From Spirochaetota bacterium (GTDB lineage: Bacteria; Spirochaetota; Leptospiria; Turneriellales; Turneriellaceae), in the NCBI GenBank assembly GCA_018240245.1, contig JAFEGD010000235.1, forward strand, positions 1 through 32,604: 32,604 nucleotides of DNA, in the 5' to 3' direction. Positions within the stretch are counted from its first letter, which is position 1; every line of letters starts with the position of its first letter. Positions 8,100 through 16,237 of this stretch are shown here, piece by piece. Position numbers and translations under genes: made by a program. The notes under the pieces are model-generated. The model worked only from the letters and a program-made list of their open reading frames with translations. It was not told the DNA's origin and made no database searches.

Positions 8100-10265
8100 A
8101 TGCCAAATCTTGTGCGGCCGCTCTTTCGTCTTATCGCCCATCTTTCTTCTTATGGCATCGCGGTCGCGACCGCCGCCGCGATTAGTTCGACGCTCGCGAT
8201 TGTTTTCGGGCTCTACTACGCGCGCGCGACCAATTTTCCTCTGACCGATTTAATGCTGTTGACGATAACGATTGGCGTTGCCGTCGCGTGGATTGGCCAT
8301 TCGGTACAATTCGGCCTTTTAAATAAAATCGGCTTTCCCGGTTTCACGCGCTCGGTGCTCGCAGTGAACCGCTACATCACGACTGTGCCCGATCTCTCGG
8401 TCGACCCGAATTTAATCGAGCCGCAATACCGCGAGCTTTTGCGGGCGTTGACGCTGATTCCGTTAACGAATGCGCTTACCGCGCTCTTCTGGGCGCAGAT
8501 TGTCTTTGCCGCGATTCTCGTCTCGGCGCAGCTTTCGGCAAAATTCGACGCCTACCATTATGTACAGGGGATTATTATCGATGTCATGTTTTCGTTCGTG
8601 CATGTTGGGTTTTGTCTGGTTATCGGCGAAATAGCAACCGGCTCGATGCGCGCCGAATGTAAGCGCATCATGAACGAAAAGGGAATTGCGTTTACCGATC
8701 GAGCGGTGACGACAGTGCTCTTGAAACTTGCGTTCTTTATTATGTTATTTTTGGTCACGATTTATGTCGCGGCGACGCTCGTCTATTATAATCGCGATAA
8801 CCTGCAAGCGATTCTACTCTTTATCGCGATGGCGATGGTTGCCGCCATTTTACTCGCGTATATGATTTTTTATCTCATCTATAGCGCGCTCAAAGATATC
8901 GAAGGCGCGATGGACGATTTGAAAGCCGGCGGGTCGGGCCTTATTTTTACGAAGTCGATCGACAAAGAGTTTGTCAAAGTTGCGGCGGGTATCTCGGACG
9001 CTGCGCGCACGATCAAAGATTATCAGGCGAACCTCGAAAAGAAAATCGACGAACGCACGCGCGAGCTGCAAGAAAGTCTCGGCAACGTCAAAGCCTTGAA
9101 AGGGCAGCAAGACGGTGACTACTTTCTCACGTCGCTGCTTTTGAAACCGCTGACGGGAAATTATGCGAATAATCGCCAAGTCAAAGTCGAGGTTTTCATC
9201 CGCCAGAAAAAAAGTTTTGAATTCAAGACAAAGACCAACGAAATCGGCGGCGACATTTGTCTTGCGCACAGCATTCGTTTGCGCGATCGGGAGTACACGC
9301 TCTTCTTAAACGGCGACGCAATGGGCAAATCGATGCAAGGCGCGGGCGGCTCGCTCGTTTTAGGCGCTGTTATGCAATCGATCGTTGAGCGCACGAAACT
9401 TTCGCCGAAAGAACAAGTGCTCTATCCCGAGCGCTGGCTCAAGGCCGTCTTCATCGAGTTACAAAAAACGTTCGAGAGCTTCGACGGCTCGATGCTCATC
9501 TCGGTGATCTTGGGGCTTGTCGACGAGAAAAATGGGTTTGTTTATTTTATTAATGCGGAGCATCCGTGGTCGGCGATCTTGCGCGACGGCATCGCGTTTT
9601 TTATTGAGAACGATCTGACGCTGCGCAAGCTCGGCACGCTCGGTGTGAACATGGGAATTCAAGTGCAAACGTATGAAATGAAGCCTGGCGATCGATTCGT
9701 GATCGGTTCAGACGGTCGCGACGATTTAATGCTTGGAACCGACAGTGAGGGCGCACGCATTATCAACGAAGACGAAACCTTATTCTTGCGCAATTTAGAA
9801 AAAGGCCAGGGACACCTTGAAGCGACGTATTATGCATGCCGCGACAGCGGCCAAATCACGGACGATTTCTCGCTGCTCTCGCTCGGTTATCAGCCGACCG
9901 CTGAAACGGCCGAGGTGCGTTTAGGGTTGCGCGAAAAAATTAGCGATGCGCGAAAGTTGGTCGCCGAGAAAAAGTACGATGCGGCAAGCGAGCTTTTAGA
10001 ATCGGCATACGCGGCGTCGCACGATAATCATCATCTTGCCCGCGCGCTCGCGCATATCTATTATCGCATGGATAAGCTCGACGCTGCGGCGCGCTATTTT
10101 TCGCTCTATAGCGAAGAGAACCCTGGCGATACGCAAGTGATCGAACTCTTAGGACAAGTCTATACGAAAATCGGCGATAAAGAGCGCGCGGGCGACGCCT
10201 TCAATCGGCTGAAGATTCGTAACCCGCGCGACGAACGCATCGCGAGTTTGCTTGCGAAGTTATAG
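8100..10265 (+). CDS. Membrane-anchored PP2C (SpoIIE-type) serine/threonine phosphatase with C-terminal TPRs
   Basis: A 721-residue protein in three parts. Residues 1 to about 270 hold several hydrophobic membrane spans. A linker near 285-345 looks like HAMP/coiled coil (YQANLEKKIDERTRELQESL). Residues about 345-600 form a SpoIIE/RsbU-type PP2C domain with metal-binding aspartates in NEIGGDICLA, LNGDAMGKSMQGAGG, GSDGRDDLM and TDDFSLLSLG. The last 115 residues read as about three TPRs. Such enzymes usually dephosphorylate STAS-type anti-anti-sigma proteins in partner-switching cascades. No STAS protein is in the window, but a GHKL-domain protein lies at 13416-14606. The last six bases overlap the convergent lipoprotein gene. 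The substrate is unknown. Confidence 0.88.
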   Translation: MPNLVRPLFRLIAHLSSYGIAVATAAAISSTLAIVFGLYYARATNFPLTDLMLLTITIGVAVAWIGHSVQFGLLNKIGFPGFTRSVLAVNRYITTVPDLSVDPNLIEPQYRELLRALTLIPLTNALTALFWAQIVFAAILVSAQLSAKFDAYHYVQGIIIDVMFSFVHVGFCLVIGEIATGSMRAECKRIMNEKGIAFTDRAVTTVLLKLAFFIMLFLVTIYVAATLVYYNRDNLQAILLFIAMAMVAAILLAYMIFYLIYSALKDIEGAMDDLKAGGSGLIFTKSIDKEFVKVAAGISDAARTIKDYQANLEKKIDERTRELQESLGNVKALKGQQDGDYFLTSLLLKPLTGNYANNRQVKVEVFIRQKKSFEFKTKTNEIGGDICLAHSIRLRDREYTLFLNGDAMGKSMQGAGGSLVLGAVMQSIVERTKLSPKEQVLYPERWLKAVFIELQKTFESFDGSMLISVILGLVDEKNGFVYFINAEHPWSAILRDGIAFFIENDLTLRKLGTLGVNMGIQVQTYEMKPGDRFVIGSDGRDDLMLGTDSEGARIINEDETLFLRNLEKGQGHLEATYYACRDSGQITDDFSLLSLGYQPTAETAEVRLGLREKISDARKLVAEKKYDAASELLESAYAASHDNHHLARALAHIYYRMDKLDAAARYFSLYSEENPGDTQVIELLGQVYTKIGDKERAGDAFNRLKIRNPRDERIASLLAKL

Positions 10266-11213
10266 TTCGATCCATTTTAATATTTCGGGCAAGATGTCGC
10301 TTGCGAGCGCGCTCGATGCAACCATCTGCGCGTGGTCGAAGTCGCGCGAGAGACTGTTCATGCGCCCAGCGACATAGAAACGCGCATCGCGCGAATTTTT
10401 CGTTTCGTCGCCGATTGTGCGCGTAAAAAATTTATAGACCGCTTCGGTCGGCGCGACATTATCGATTTTGCCGGCGACAAACATGATGCGTACTCCCTTG
10501 CCTTGGAGAGATACCGTCGCTAGATTATCGCTCCACACATTTTTGCCGGCAGTGTCGTTTAGATTCGCGCGTGCGGCGATTAAATCTTTTTTTATACCGG
10601 GAAAAAACCGCTCGCAAAAATCGGCGGCGCAAAGATTCTTTGCGCCGCTATCGTGTGCGGCGGCGAGGCGATGCCCAAACGACCCGGGATAATTGTAGTC
10701 AAACGGGGTGCCGAGAAAAAACGCCGACTTCACTTGTATTCCCGTCACTGTCGCGTTTTTCGCGGCATCGGCGAGATAGTACGCGACCGCTTGCCCGCCT
10801 AACGAGACACCGCCCATGACCCAGTCTGCGTCGGTCGAGTTTTTGCGGATTGCCGTTGCGGCTGCGGGCAACACTTCGCGGCCAAATTTTTCGAGTGGCA
10901 TGTGCTGCGGAATCTTCACAAGCCAAACCGATATGCCGTGCGCGTTGAACCAAGGTATGAGCGACTCTCGGTTTGAATTATACAAGATTTCGTCGGTGAA
11001 AAGTATGGGCGAAACTAAAACCAGAGAAAAGGCGGGGCCTGCGAGCGCGCTATAGGTCTTTGGAAAAAGAGAAATCGAGTAACTACCCCCCGCAGCGTCG
11101 ATGGTAAAATCACGGCGGTTTTCGTTTTTTGCATAATTCTTCGTACTGATCGAGCTGCAGCTGAATGTAATAGCTATCAGCAAAGATAGGAGAGCTAAAG
11201 CGAATCGATTCAT
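10260..11213 (-). CDS. Putative lipoprotein with alpha/beta hydrolase fold
   Basis: A 317-residue exported protein. The N-terminus MNRFALALLSLLIAITFSC is a signal sequence followed by SS, so C19 may be a lipidated cysteine. The lipobox is relaxed, as often in spirochaetes. A serine hydrolase triad can be proposed: S137 in the nucleophile elbow GGVSLGGQ, D251 in AGKIDNVAP and H294 in DFDHAQM, in the order and spacing of alpha/beta hydrolases. The substrate is unknown; an esterase or lipase-like role is plausible because the divergent neighbour is a lipase. Its 3' end overlaps the phosphatase gene by six bases. No clear ribosome binding site precedes the ATG at 11211-11213. Confidence 0.72.
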   Translation of the reverse strand: MNRFALALLSLLIAITFSCSSISTKNYAKNENRRDFTIDAAGGSYSISLFPKTYSALAGPAFSLVLVSPILFTDEILYNSNRESLIPWFNAHGISVWLVKIPQHMPLEKFGREVLPAAATAIRKNSTDADWVMGGVSLGGQAVAYYLADAAKNATVTGIQVKSAFFLGTPFDYNYPGSFGHRLAAAHDSGAKNLCAADFCERFFPGIKKDLIAARANLNDTAGKNVWSDNLATVSLQGKGVRIMFVAGKIDNVAPTEAVYKFFTRTIGDETKNSRDARFYVAGRMNSLSRDFDHAQMVASSALASDILPEILKWIEL

Positions 11214-11292
11214 ATCGCAGTTTTTTATGCTGCGTAGTGGAGTAAATCAATTTAATTTTGGCACTAATTGCACGGCAGCGACAATATAGGAC

Positions 11293-11310
11293 AGGGTTTG
11301 TACAAACCCT
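11293..11310. promoter_or_regulatory. 18-bp perfect palindrome, candidate operator between two hydrolase genes
   Basis: AGGGTTTGTACAAACCCT is an exact 18-bp palindrome with no spacer. It lies 27 bases before the lipase start and about 80 bases from the divergent lipoprotein start. The size and symmetry fit a dimeric repressor site. No regulator gene is adjacent, so the cognate protein is unknown. Confidence 0.6.
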
Positions 11311-11336
11311 ATCAATGCGTGAAGGAGATCTTATGT

Positions 11337-12260
11337 ATGTCAATAAGAACACTACTGAGCGCTCTGCTATGCCTTAGCGGCGTGGCGAGCCTCTCTGCCG
11401 GAGCCGGCTCGTCGACGAATACCCTCAAGGGGACGTATCCCATTGTGCTGTCGCACGGCATGTTCGGTTGGGGGCAAGGCCCGCAAACGACACCCGGGGC
11501 GATTAGTCTCAACTATTTTAGCGCGGTCGATTATTTACGGCAGCAAGGCGCTGCGGTTTACGTGCCGACAAAATCGGCGCTCTCGAGCAATGCGTCGCGC
11601 GGCCAAGAACTCAAGAATCTGATAAACCAGTGGATGGCGGCGAATAACTATACCAAGGTCAATATCATGGGGCACTCGCAAGGCGGTCTCGATGCGCGCT
11701 ATATGATTAGTAACCTCGGCATGGCGTCGAAAGTCGCAGTGCTCACGACAATCGCTACACCGCATCGCGGCGCACCACTCGCGAATATCGTCCTGAATGT
11801 TATTCCGTCGTGGTTGCAGCCTTACGTGGCTACGGTTTTCAACACCATGACGAGTCTTGCGCTCTACGGCGGAGCAAAACAAGATCTCATTAGTTCGTTG
11901 AGTAGTCTAACGACAAGCGGCTTGGCATCTTTCAATGCAACGACTCCCGATGCGGCCGGAGTAAAATACTACTCTTATGGCGGTAAGGTAACGATCCCCG
12001 ACTTAATCCAACATCCGTTGGTCGGTACCGTGTGCCCTGTGACCGGCATCGGTGGCGTCTATTACGGCCAAGGTCTCGACTCCGATTGCGTCGTACCGCT
12101 ATCGTCGGCCAAATGGGGCACGTGGATGGGCACGCCGTCGACGCCGATTACCTCGACAGGCGTCGATCATGTCCAAAGCGCGAATAACATCATGGGAAGC
12201 TGGTTCGATCTGAACGGCTTCTATCAATCGATGGCGCTGAACGCGAAGAACCACCAGTAA
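11337..12260 (+). CDS. Secreted triacylglycerol lipase (alpha/beta hydrolase, Pseudomonas LipA-like)
   Basis: The 307-residue product has a signal peptide (MSIRTLLSALLCLSGVASLSAGA) and then the lipase opening YPIVLSHGMFGW, which provides the oxyanion-hole region. The catalytic serine is S114 in MGHSQGGLDARY, the acid is probably D250 in GLDSDCVVPLSSAKWG, and the base is H278 in GVDHVQSA. This layout is that of bacterial lipase families I.1/I.2. C233 and C251 could form a disulfide. The ATG at 11337 is chosen over earlier in-frame starts because it begins the signal peptide and has GAAGGAG at 11321-11327 upstream. A factor-independent terminator follows. No lipase foldase (Lif) gene is adjacent, so folding may not need one or it is elsewhere. 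Confidence 0.92.
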   Translation: MSIRTLLSALLCLSGVASLSAGAGSSTNTLKGTYPIVLSHGMFGWGQGPQTTPGAISLNYFSAVDYLRQQGAAVYVPTKSALSSNASRGQELKNLINQWMAANNYTKVNIMGHSQGGLDARYMISNLGMASKVAVLTTIATPHRGAPLANIVLNVIPSWLQPYVATVFNTMTSLALYGGAKQDLISSLSSLTTSGLASFNATTPDAAGVKYYSYGGKVTIPDLIQHPLVGTVCPVTGIGGVYYGQGLDSDCVVPLSSAKWGTWMGTPSTPITSTGVDHVQSANNIMGSWFDLNGFYQSMALNAKNHQ

Positions 12261-12271
12261 ACAAACTAACT

Positions 12272-12319
12272 AACATTTGTTGTGCGTATAGCGCAACAAA
12301 TGTTTGCCTTTTTTCTTTT
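12272..12319 (+). terminator. Rho-independent terminator after the lipase gene
   Basis: An 11-bp stem AACATTTGTTG (12272-12282) pairs with CAACAAATGTT (12294-12304) around an 11-nt loop. A T-rich tract (TTTTTTCTTTT from 12309) follows. It starts 11 bases after the lipase stop codon. Confidence 0.85.
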
Positions 12320-12351
12320 CGCGTTTTCACGAAAAAAGAAAATGCCATGCC

Positions 12352-13416
12352 ATGCGAAAGCCGACCGCAAAGCCGGGTGAAATCCACCAAGTATCGGATC
12401 TCATCTATCGCATCACGTTAAACCAGCCATTCTATGCACCGAACCAAGTGTACCTTATTCGCGACGAACAGACGCTGCTCATCGATTCGGGCTATGTCGA
12501 GTCGATTGGTGCGCTCGCGCTCGCGCTCAAGCGACTTGGACTAACGATGAAAAACGTCGATACGATTTTATATACGCATCCGCATATCGATCATATTACG
12601 GCCGGTTTGCTCTGGACTGCGTACGCGCCGCGCACCGAGCGTTGGGGGCAGCATCAACTGGCACGCGATATTCCCGATTATCCCGATTTTATCGATGTGT
12701 GGCAGGCTGACACCGCGCGCGTATTGACGGTTGCTTTCAAAGATAAGCAAGCGCGCAATGCGCGCATTCGCCGCTCTAACGATCGTTGGGCGCGGTTCGT
12801 GAAACGCTTCGACGAATATGCCGAACTGGGCGATGCGACGCAAAAGAAGGCAGTGCGCAAGGCGGATCGCGAAATCAAACTCAATCGGCTCTTGAAAGAA
12901 GGGGATACATTTTCGACGGGTAGATTACATTTTAAGATTATGGAAACTCCTGGGCATAACACATGGCACATCACTCCCATTGAAACGAGTGTCGGTTTTG
13001 CTTTCACCGGCGATCTTTTGATCGGTAATATACCGGCGATCTACGACAAACTCGACGGTAATCTTGAACTCTTCGAGCGCAGCATGCAAAAGCTACTCGA
13101 TCTACGCAAGGCGTACCCGACAATGCGTTTCATGCCGGCGCACGGCGAAGAAATAGAGAACCCCGAACGCGCGATCAAGGTTGTGCTCAAAACGCTCGGT
13201 ATTCTCGAAAACGGTCTTTTGAAAAAACTTGTCGAAGGCAGAAAAGATCTACTCGAACTCATGGAGTCGGCGTTTGGCACGAAGATCGAAGGCGGTAATC
13301 ATTTTGTGACGGCGTTAGAGCTTCTCGAAGCGCTCTTGCGTAAACTCATGCGCGCAGGTCGCGTCGGTTCGCAGGTTTACGCCGACGGTTATGAAGAATT
13401 TTACATGAAGCACTGA
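12352..13416 (+). CDS. Metallo-beta-lactamase-fold hydrolase
   Basis: A 354-residue cytoplasmic protein with no signal peptide. The MBL metal site is visible: HPHIDH in LYTHPHIDHITAG near residues 73-82, then the later ligands in TPGHNTWH, AFTGDLLIG and MPAHGEE. An insert of about 100 residues, rich in basic residues, separates the first and second motifs, and a helical tail of about 100 residues follows the last motif. The general family covers glyoxalase II-like, lactonase and RNase-like enzymes, and no subfamily is recognisable. The ATG at 12352 is chosen because upstream codons fall in the lipase terminator. The stop overlaps the next start in TGATG, so the two genes are surely co-translated. 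Confidence 0.82.
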   Translation: MRKPTAKPGEIHQVSDLIYRITLNQPFYAPNQVYLIRDEQTLLIDSGYVESIGALALALKRLGLTMKNVDTILYTHPHIDHITAGLLWTAYAPRTERWGQHQLARDIPDYPDFIDVWQADTARVLTVAFKDKQARNARIRRSNDRWARFVKRFDEYAELGDATQKKAVRKADREIKLNRLLKEGDTFSTGRLHFKIMETPGHNTWHITPIETSVGFAFTGDLLIGNIPAIYDKLDGNLELFERSMQKLLDLRKAYPTMRFMPAHGEEIENPERAIKVVLKTLGILENGLLKKLVEGRKDLLELMESAFGTKIEGGNHFVTALELLEALLRKLMRAGRVGSQVYADGYEEFYMKH

Positions 13417-14606
13417 TGGCCGAAACAGCGACGACAACGAAGACGATTCCGAAAGGGTTCATCGATATTCCCGCGAGCATTGTGCTTTCTACCGAAGGGC
13501 TCCATGTCTTATCGAAATCGAAGACGGCAATCGGCCGCGTACCCGCGCGCGGCGGCGTTACCAAAGAAGGTCTGCTTTCGCAAGCGTTCAACGCGGCGAC
13601 CGTGCAGAAATTCATTATGAACTCCTACATCGAAGAGCTCTATTATGCGTCGCCCGAATTTTTGACGAAGCGCAACCAAATCATCAGCACGACGAATCTG
13701 GTGATCTACGCGATGCTCTATAAAATGCTCTCGCCGACGCTCGCGCGCAAAGTGATCGAATCGCCGGTCTTGCGCGAGCACAATCGGCGAAACCCCAAAA
13801 ACGCGATTGTCGACTTCAAAAACGTTCCGCAGAAAGTCATGGACGATTTTTTGACGAAAAACAAAGCTATTTTAGCGCGCATTGAACACGAAATGATCGA
13901 CGCCGTCTTGACACGCATCACGATCGACAAGGCGCTACCCGAAGAAGACAAGATTGTGCGCATGCGCAGTCTCGAAAAATTTGTGCGTTGGGTCGATAAG
14001 CGCATCTGGTATCTCTATCTCATTATTTACCAAACGCCGCTCAAGGCAGAAATCGAGCAGGCGTATGTCGAATTATTTTATCAATATCTCGACAACACGC
14101 AAATCGCCGTACACACGGGCAATCTCGTGATGGAGTTTATTCAAAACGCCGAGAAAGCGCACTTGGAGCGACTCATCGTGCGTAATGGTCTCACCGATCG
14201 CGATAAAGTCGACGCCTATTTGCGCAATAAAATGAATCGCGAACAGGTAATCGGTCTCGCCGCGCGCGGTAAAGAGCGCCTCGAAATTACTTGGCATTTT
14301 CAGGCCGATCGCGTAAACTCGGGTAAGGTTTATAACGTAAAAATTATTTTGTCGAACTACGGCCTCATTACCGAATCGACGCGCGATAGCCTCGCCAAAA
14401 AAATGAAGACCGACACGGCGGGTATATCGCTTTCCGATTTTTACGAACAGCCGAGTGAAAGCGGTAAACTCGGTGCGGGGTTAGGACTCTTGTATAATTC
14501 GTATCTCGAAGACGTTTGCCGCGAAAAAGGCATTCGCTATTTTTGCACAATATTTCCAGAACCGCGCCTCGAAAAAACAACGGTGACGCTCGACTTGACT
14601 TTTTAG
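13416..14606 (+). CDS. Uncharacterised protein with C-terminal GHKL (HATPase-like) domain
   Basis: A 396-residue protein that I do not recognise as a named family. Residues 1-220 are mostly charged helices with no membrane span. Residues about 235-395 resemble a GHKL ATPase: an N-box E240-x3-N244-A in LVMEFIQNAEKAH and a G2 box G353-A-G-L-G-L in KLGAGLGLLYN. The G1 box normally has DxGxG but here reads LSNYGLI (N314, G316), so it is degenerate. There is no phospho-accepting histidine block or receiver domain, which points to an anti-sigma-type or SiaB-like kinase or a non-catalytic ATP-binding module rather than a sensor kinase. It is coupled by a 1-base overlap to the MBL hydrolase and may act with the SpoIIE-type phosphatase at 8100-10265. 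This is inference. Confidence 0.6.
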   Translation: MAETATTTKTIPKGFIDIPASIVLSTEGLHVLSKSKTAIGRVPARGGVTKEGLLSQAFNAATVQKFIMNSYIEELYYASPEFLTKRNQIISTTNLVIYAMLYKMLSPTLARKVIESPVLREHNRRNPKNAIVDFKNVPQKVMDDFLTKNKAILARIEHEMIDAVLTRITIDKALPEEDKIVRMRSLEKFVRWVDKRIWYLYLIIYQTPLKAEIEQAYVELFYQYLDNTQIAVHTGNLVMEFIQNAEKAHLERLIVRNGLTDRDKVDAYLRNKMNREQVIGLAARGKERLEITWHFQADRVNSGKVYNVKIILSNYGLITESTRDSLAKKMKTDTAGISLSDFYEQPSESGKLGAGLGLLYNSYLEDVCREKGIRYFCTIFPEPRLEKTTVTLDLTF

Positions 14607-14646
14607 GCAGTGAAGGGCCCGTGATCCTGCTGACCGGCACGACTAT

Positions 14647-15510
14647 TTAATCCGCAGCGCAACGAAAGCCGTTATTTGAGAACGGCGCGTCAGGCAGAGA
14701 TTTTCCGCGATAATATAAGCCAAACGCATCGCACGAATGAAACGAACACCACCAAGAGCCGCCGCGCGCGACTTTCATCACTCCCGTTGCCGGGCCTTGT
14801 GGATTTGTCTTTTCGTCTGCGGTGAATTGGCCATACCAATCGGCGGTGTATTGCCAGACGTTGCCGACGGTGTCGTAGATTCCCCAGCGGTTGGGCAGAA
14901 ATGCTTTCACCGGTGAAAGGTACATGTAGCCGTCGCCGTTGGGATTATGCGTGTGGTCGCGTCCCTGCCAATAATTCAAGAGATATTTGCCGTTCTTGTC
15001 GCGCGTCGCATTGCCCCACGGAAAGCGCGTGCCTTGCGAACCCGCGCGCATCGCGTATTCCCATTCGGCTTCTGTGGGCAGGCGCTTGCCATAGTGGCGG
15101 CAATAGGCGTCGGCGTCGCTCCAGCTGATTGCTGTTACGGGAAAATCATCTTGCATCGGCCACTCACGCGCTTTATCTTTTCCGTAGGGGAAGCGCCAAT
15201 TAGCACCCACAATGCGCGTCCACTCGTATTCGCCCATGCCTTCGAGCGCGACGAGCGCGTGCCCCAACTTCTCGGCGGTTGTTGTATATTTTGTCTCTTC
15301 GGTAAAACGCCGAAATGCGGCAAAAGTCACGAGCGTTTCATCTATCCGAAACGCTTTGAGATTTACCCAAAAGGCGGGCCCTTGGTTTTGTAGCGCTGCG
15401 CCGTTGCGCCCCATGCGAAAGCGCCCAGCGGGGATTGAGACCTCAACTGCCGATAATTCGCCGAACGGTAGCAGGCAAAAGAATATCGCCGCGATAAAAT
15501 ATGATCGCAT
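14647..15510 (-). CDS. Exported formylglycine-generating enzyme (FGE/SUMF1) family protein
   Basis: A 287-residue protein with a signal peptide (MRSYFIAAIFFCLLPFGELSA) followed by a complete FGE-sulfatase domain. Motifs in order are VSIPAGRFRMG, PVTAISWSDADAYCRHYGKRLPTEAEWEYAMRAG, GIYDTVGNVWQYTADWY, and RGGSWWCSFHSC with the terminal NNGFRCAAD. C255 and C260 match the C-x4-C redox pair that is catalytic in true FGE, which most SUMF1-like domains lack. True FGE oxidises a sulfatase cysteine to formylglycine. No sulfatase is in the window, and the protein is predicted to be outside the cytoplasm. It lies six bases downstream of the SH3b gene in one operon. Another activity of the C-type lectin-like fold cannot be excluded. 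Confidence 0.85.
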   Translation of the reverse strand: MRSYFIAAIFFCLLPFGELSAVEVSIPAGRFRMGRNGAALQNQGPAFWVNLKAFRIDETLVTFAAFRRFTEETKYTTTAEKLGHALVALEGMGEYEWTRIVGANWRFPYGKDKAREWPMQDDFPVTAISWSDADAYCRHYGKRLPTEAEWEYAMRAGSQGTRFPWGNATRDKNGKYLLNYWQGRDHTHNPNGDGYMYLSPVKAFLPNRWGIYDTVGNVWQYTADWYGQFTADEKTNPQGPATGVMKVARGGSWWCSFHSCDAFGLYYRGKSLPDAPFSNNGFRCAAD

Positions 15511-15516
15511 GCGCGG

Positions 15517-16176
15517 TTATTTTAACGGATATTGCGGCATGTTTTTCCTGCCCGAAATGCTGCAGTTAATCTCGATCATTTCCCATTGTTGCCACCCGAT
15601 ACAGTAACCGTCGCCGTATTCGTTCGTGGCTTCGAAGGCACCGATGCCTTTTGTTTGCATCAATTTTTTGATCGCGGTCAGCTTACGCGCAGTGCAACCT
15701 TTTTGGTATTCTTGCGGCCAGCCGAAAACTTCTGTCGAGTAGCAACTTGGCGGTGTGCAGTTTTGATCGTCGGGATGCGCCTTCGCCCAATCTTCGGCTT
15801 CTTTAATTCGCCGCGCAGTATGCTGGCGGTTTTTTGCCTCGATTTTCTTCCATTCTGCGGGCGTGTGTGCAACAAGCGGCATGTCCGCCGAAAGAAAGCC
15901 CGCAAATACAAAACCCATTTGGCCGTCGTGGTCGAATTGAACCCAACGACCTGTCTTGCCTTCTACTGTAATTGCTTCGCCTGCAACTTGCACAACGCGC
16001 AAGCTGTCGCCTTTGGCGAGCGAACCAATGTGTTTACCTTCGAGTGTCGGGGTGCCGCGCACACGCAAAGCGCTTACGGTCGCATAGATAACTTGGTTTG
16101 GCGTAAATTCGCCCTCGGCAGCGAGGGAGCAAGTAACTACCGCATACGCCATTGCAATCAGAATCCGTAATTTCAT
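15517..16176 (-). CDS. Exported SH3b-domain protein with cysteine-rich C-terminus
   Basis: A 219-residue protein with a signal peptide ending near SLAAEG (residues 1-20). Residues about 28-97 form a bacterial SH3 domain (VIYATVSALRVRGTPTLEGK, then GRWVQF and GFVFAGFL), a fold often used to bind cell-wall peptides. A charged helical linker follows (residues 105-135). The last 80 residues contain five cysteines (C140, C145, C161, C192, C205) and many aromatics and match nothing I can name. It is the first gene of a two-gene operon with the FGE homologue, six bases apart, so the two may act together in the periplasm or envelope. A periplasmic location is inferred from the signal peptide. Confidence 0.7.
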   Translation of the reverse strand: MKLRILIAMAYAVVTCSLAAEGEFTPNQVIYATVSALRVRGTPTLEGKHIGSLAKGDSLRVVQVAGEAITVEGKTGRWVQFDHDGQMGFVFAGFLSADMPLVAHTPAEWKKIEAKNRQHTARRIKEAEDWAKAHPDDQNCTPPSCYSTEVFGWPQEYQKGCTARKLTAIKKLMQTKGIGAFEATNEYGDGYCIGWQQWEMIEINCSISGRKNMPQYPLK

Positions 16177-16209
16177 TACGTCTTCTTTTTCAGAAATATA
16201 TTATGTCAA

Positions 16210-16231
16210 TTGATTTTACCGATAGAATCAA
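16210..16231. promoter_or_regulatory. Inverted repeat upstream of the SH3b-FGE operon
   Basis: TTGATT and AATCAA (6 bp each) are separated by 10 bases, 34 bases upstream of the SH3b start codon. Nearby on the minus strand is a TTGACA at 16202-16207 but no well-spaced -10 box. A possible operator; weak on its own. Confidence 0.3.
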
Positions 16232-16237
16232 ATCACC

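Noticed and set aside
11259..11275. Sigma-54-like promoter before the lipase gene (TGGCAC then TTGCA)
   Set aside because: The GG and GC dinucleotides are separated by 8 bases rather than the 10 that sigma-54 requires, and no enhancer-binding protein gene is near.
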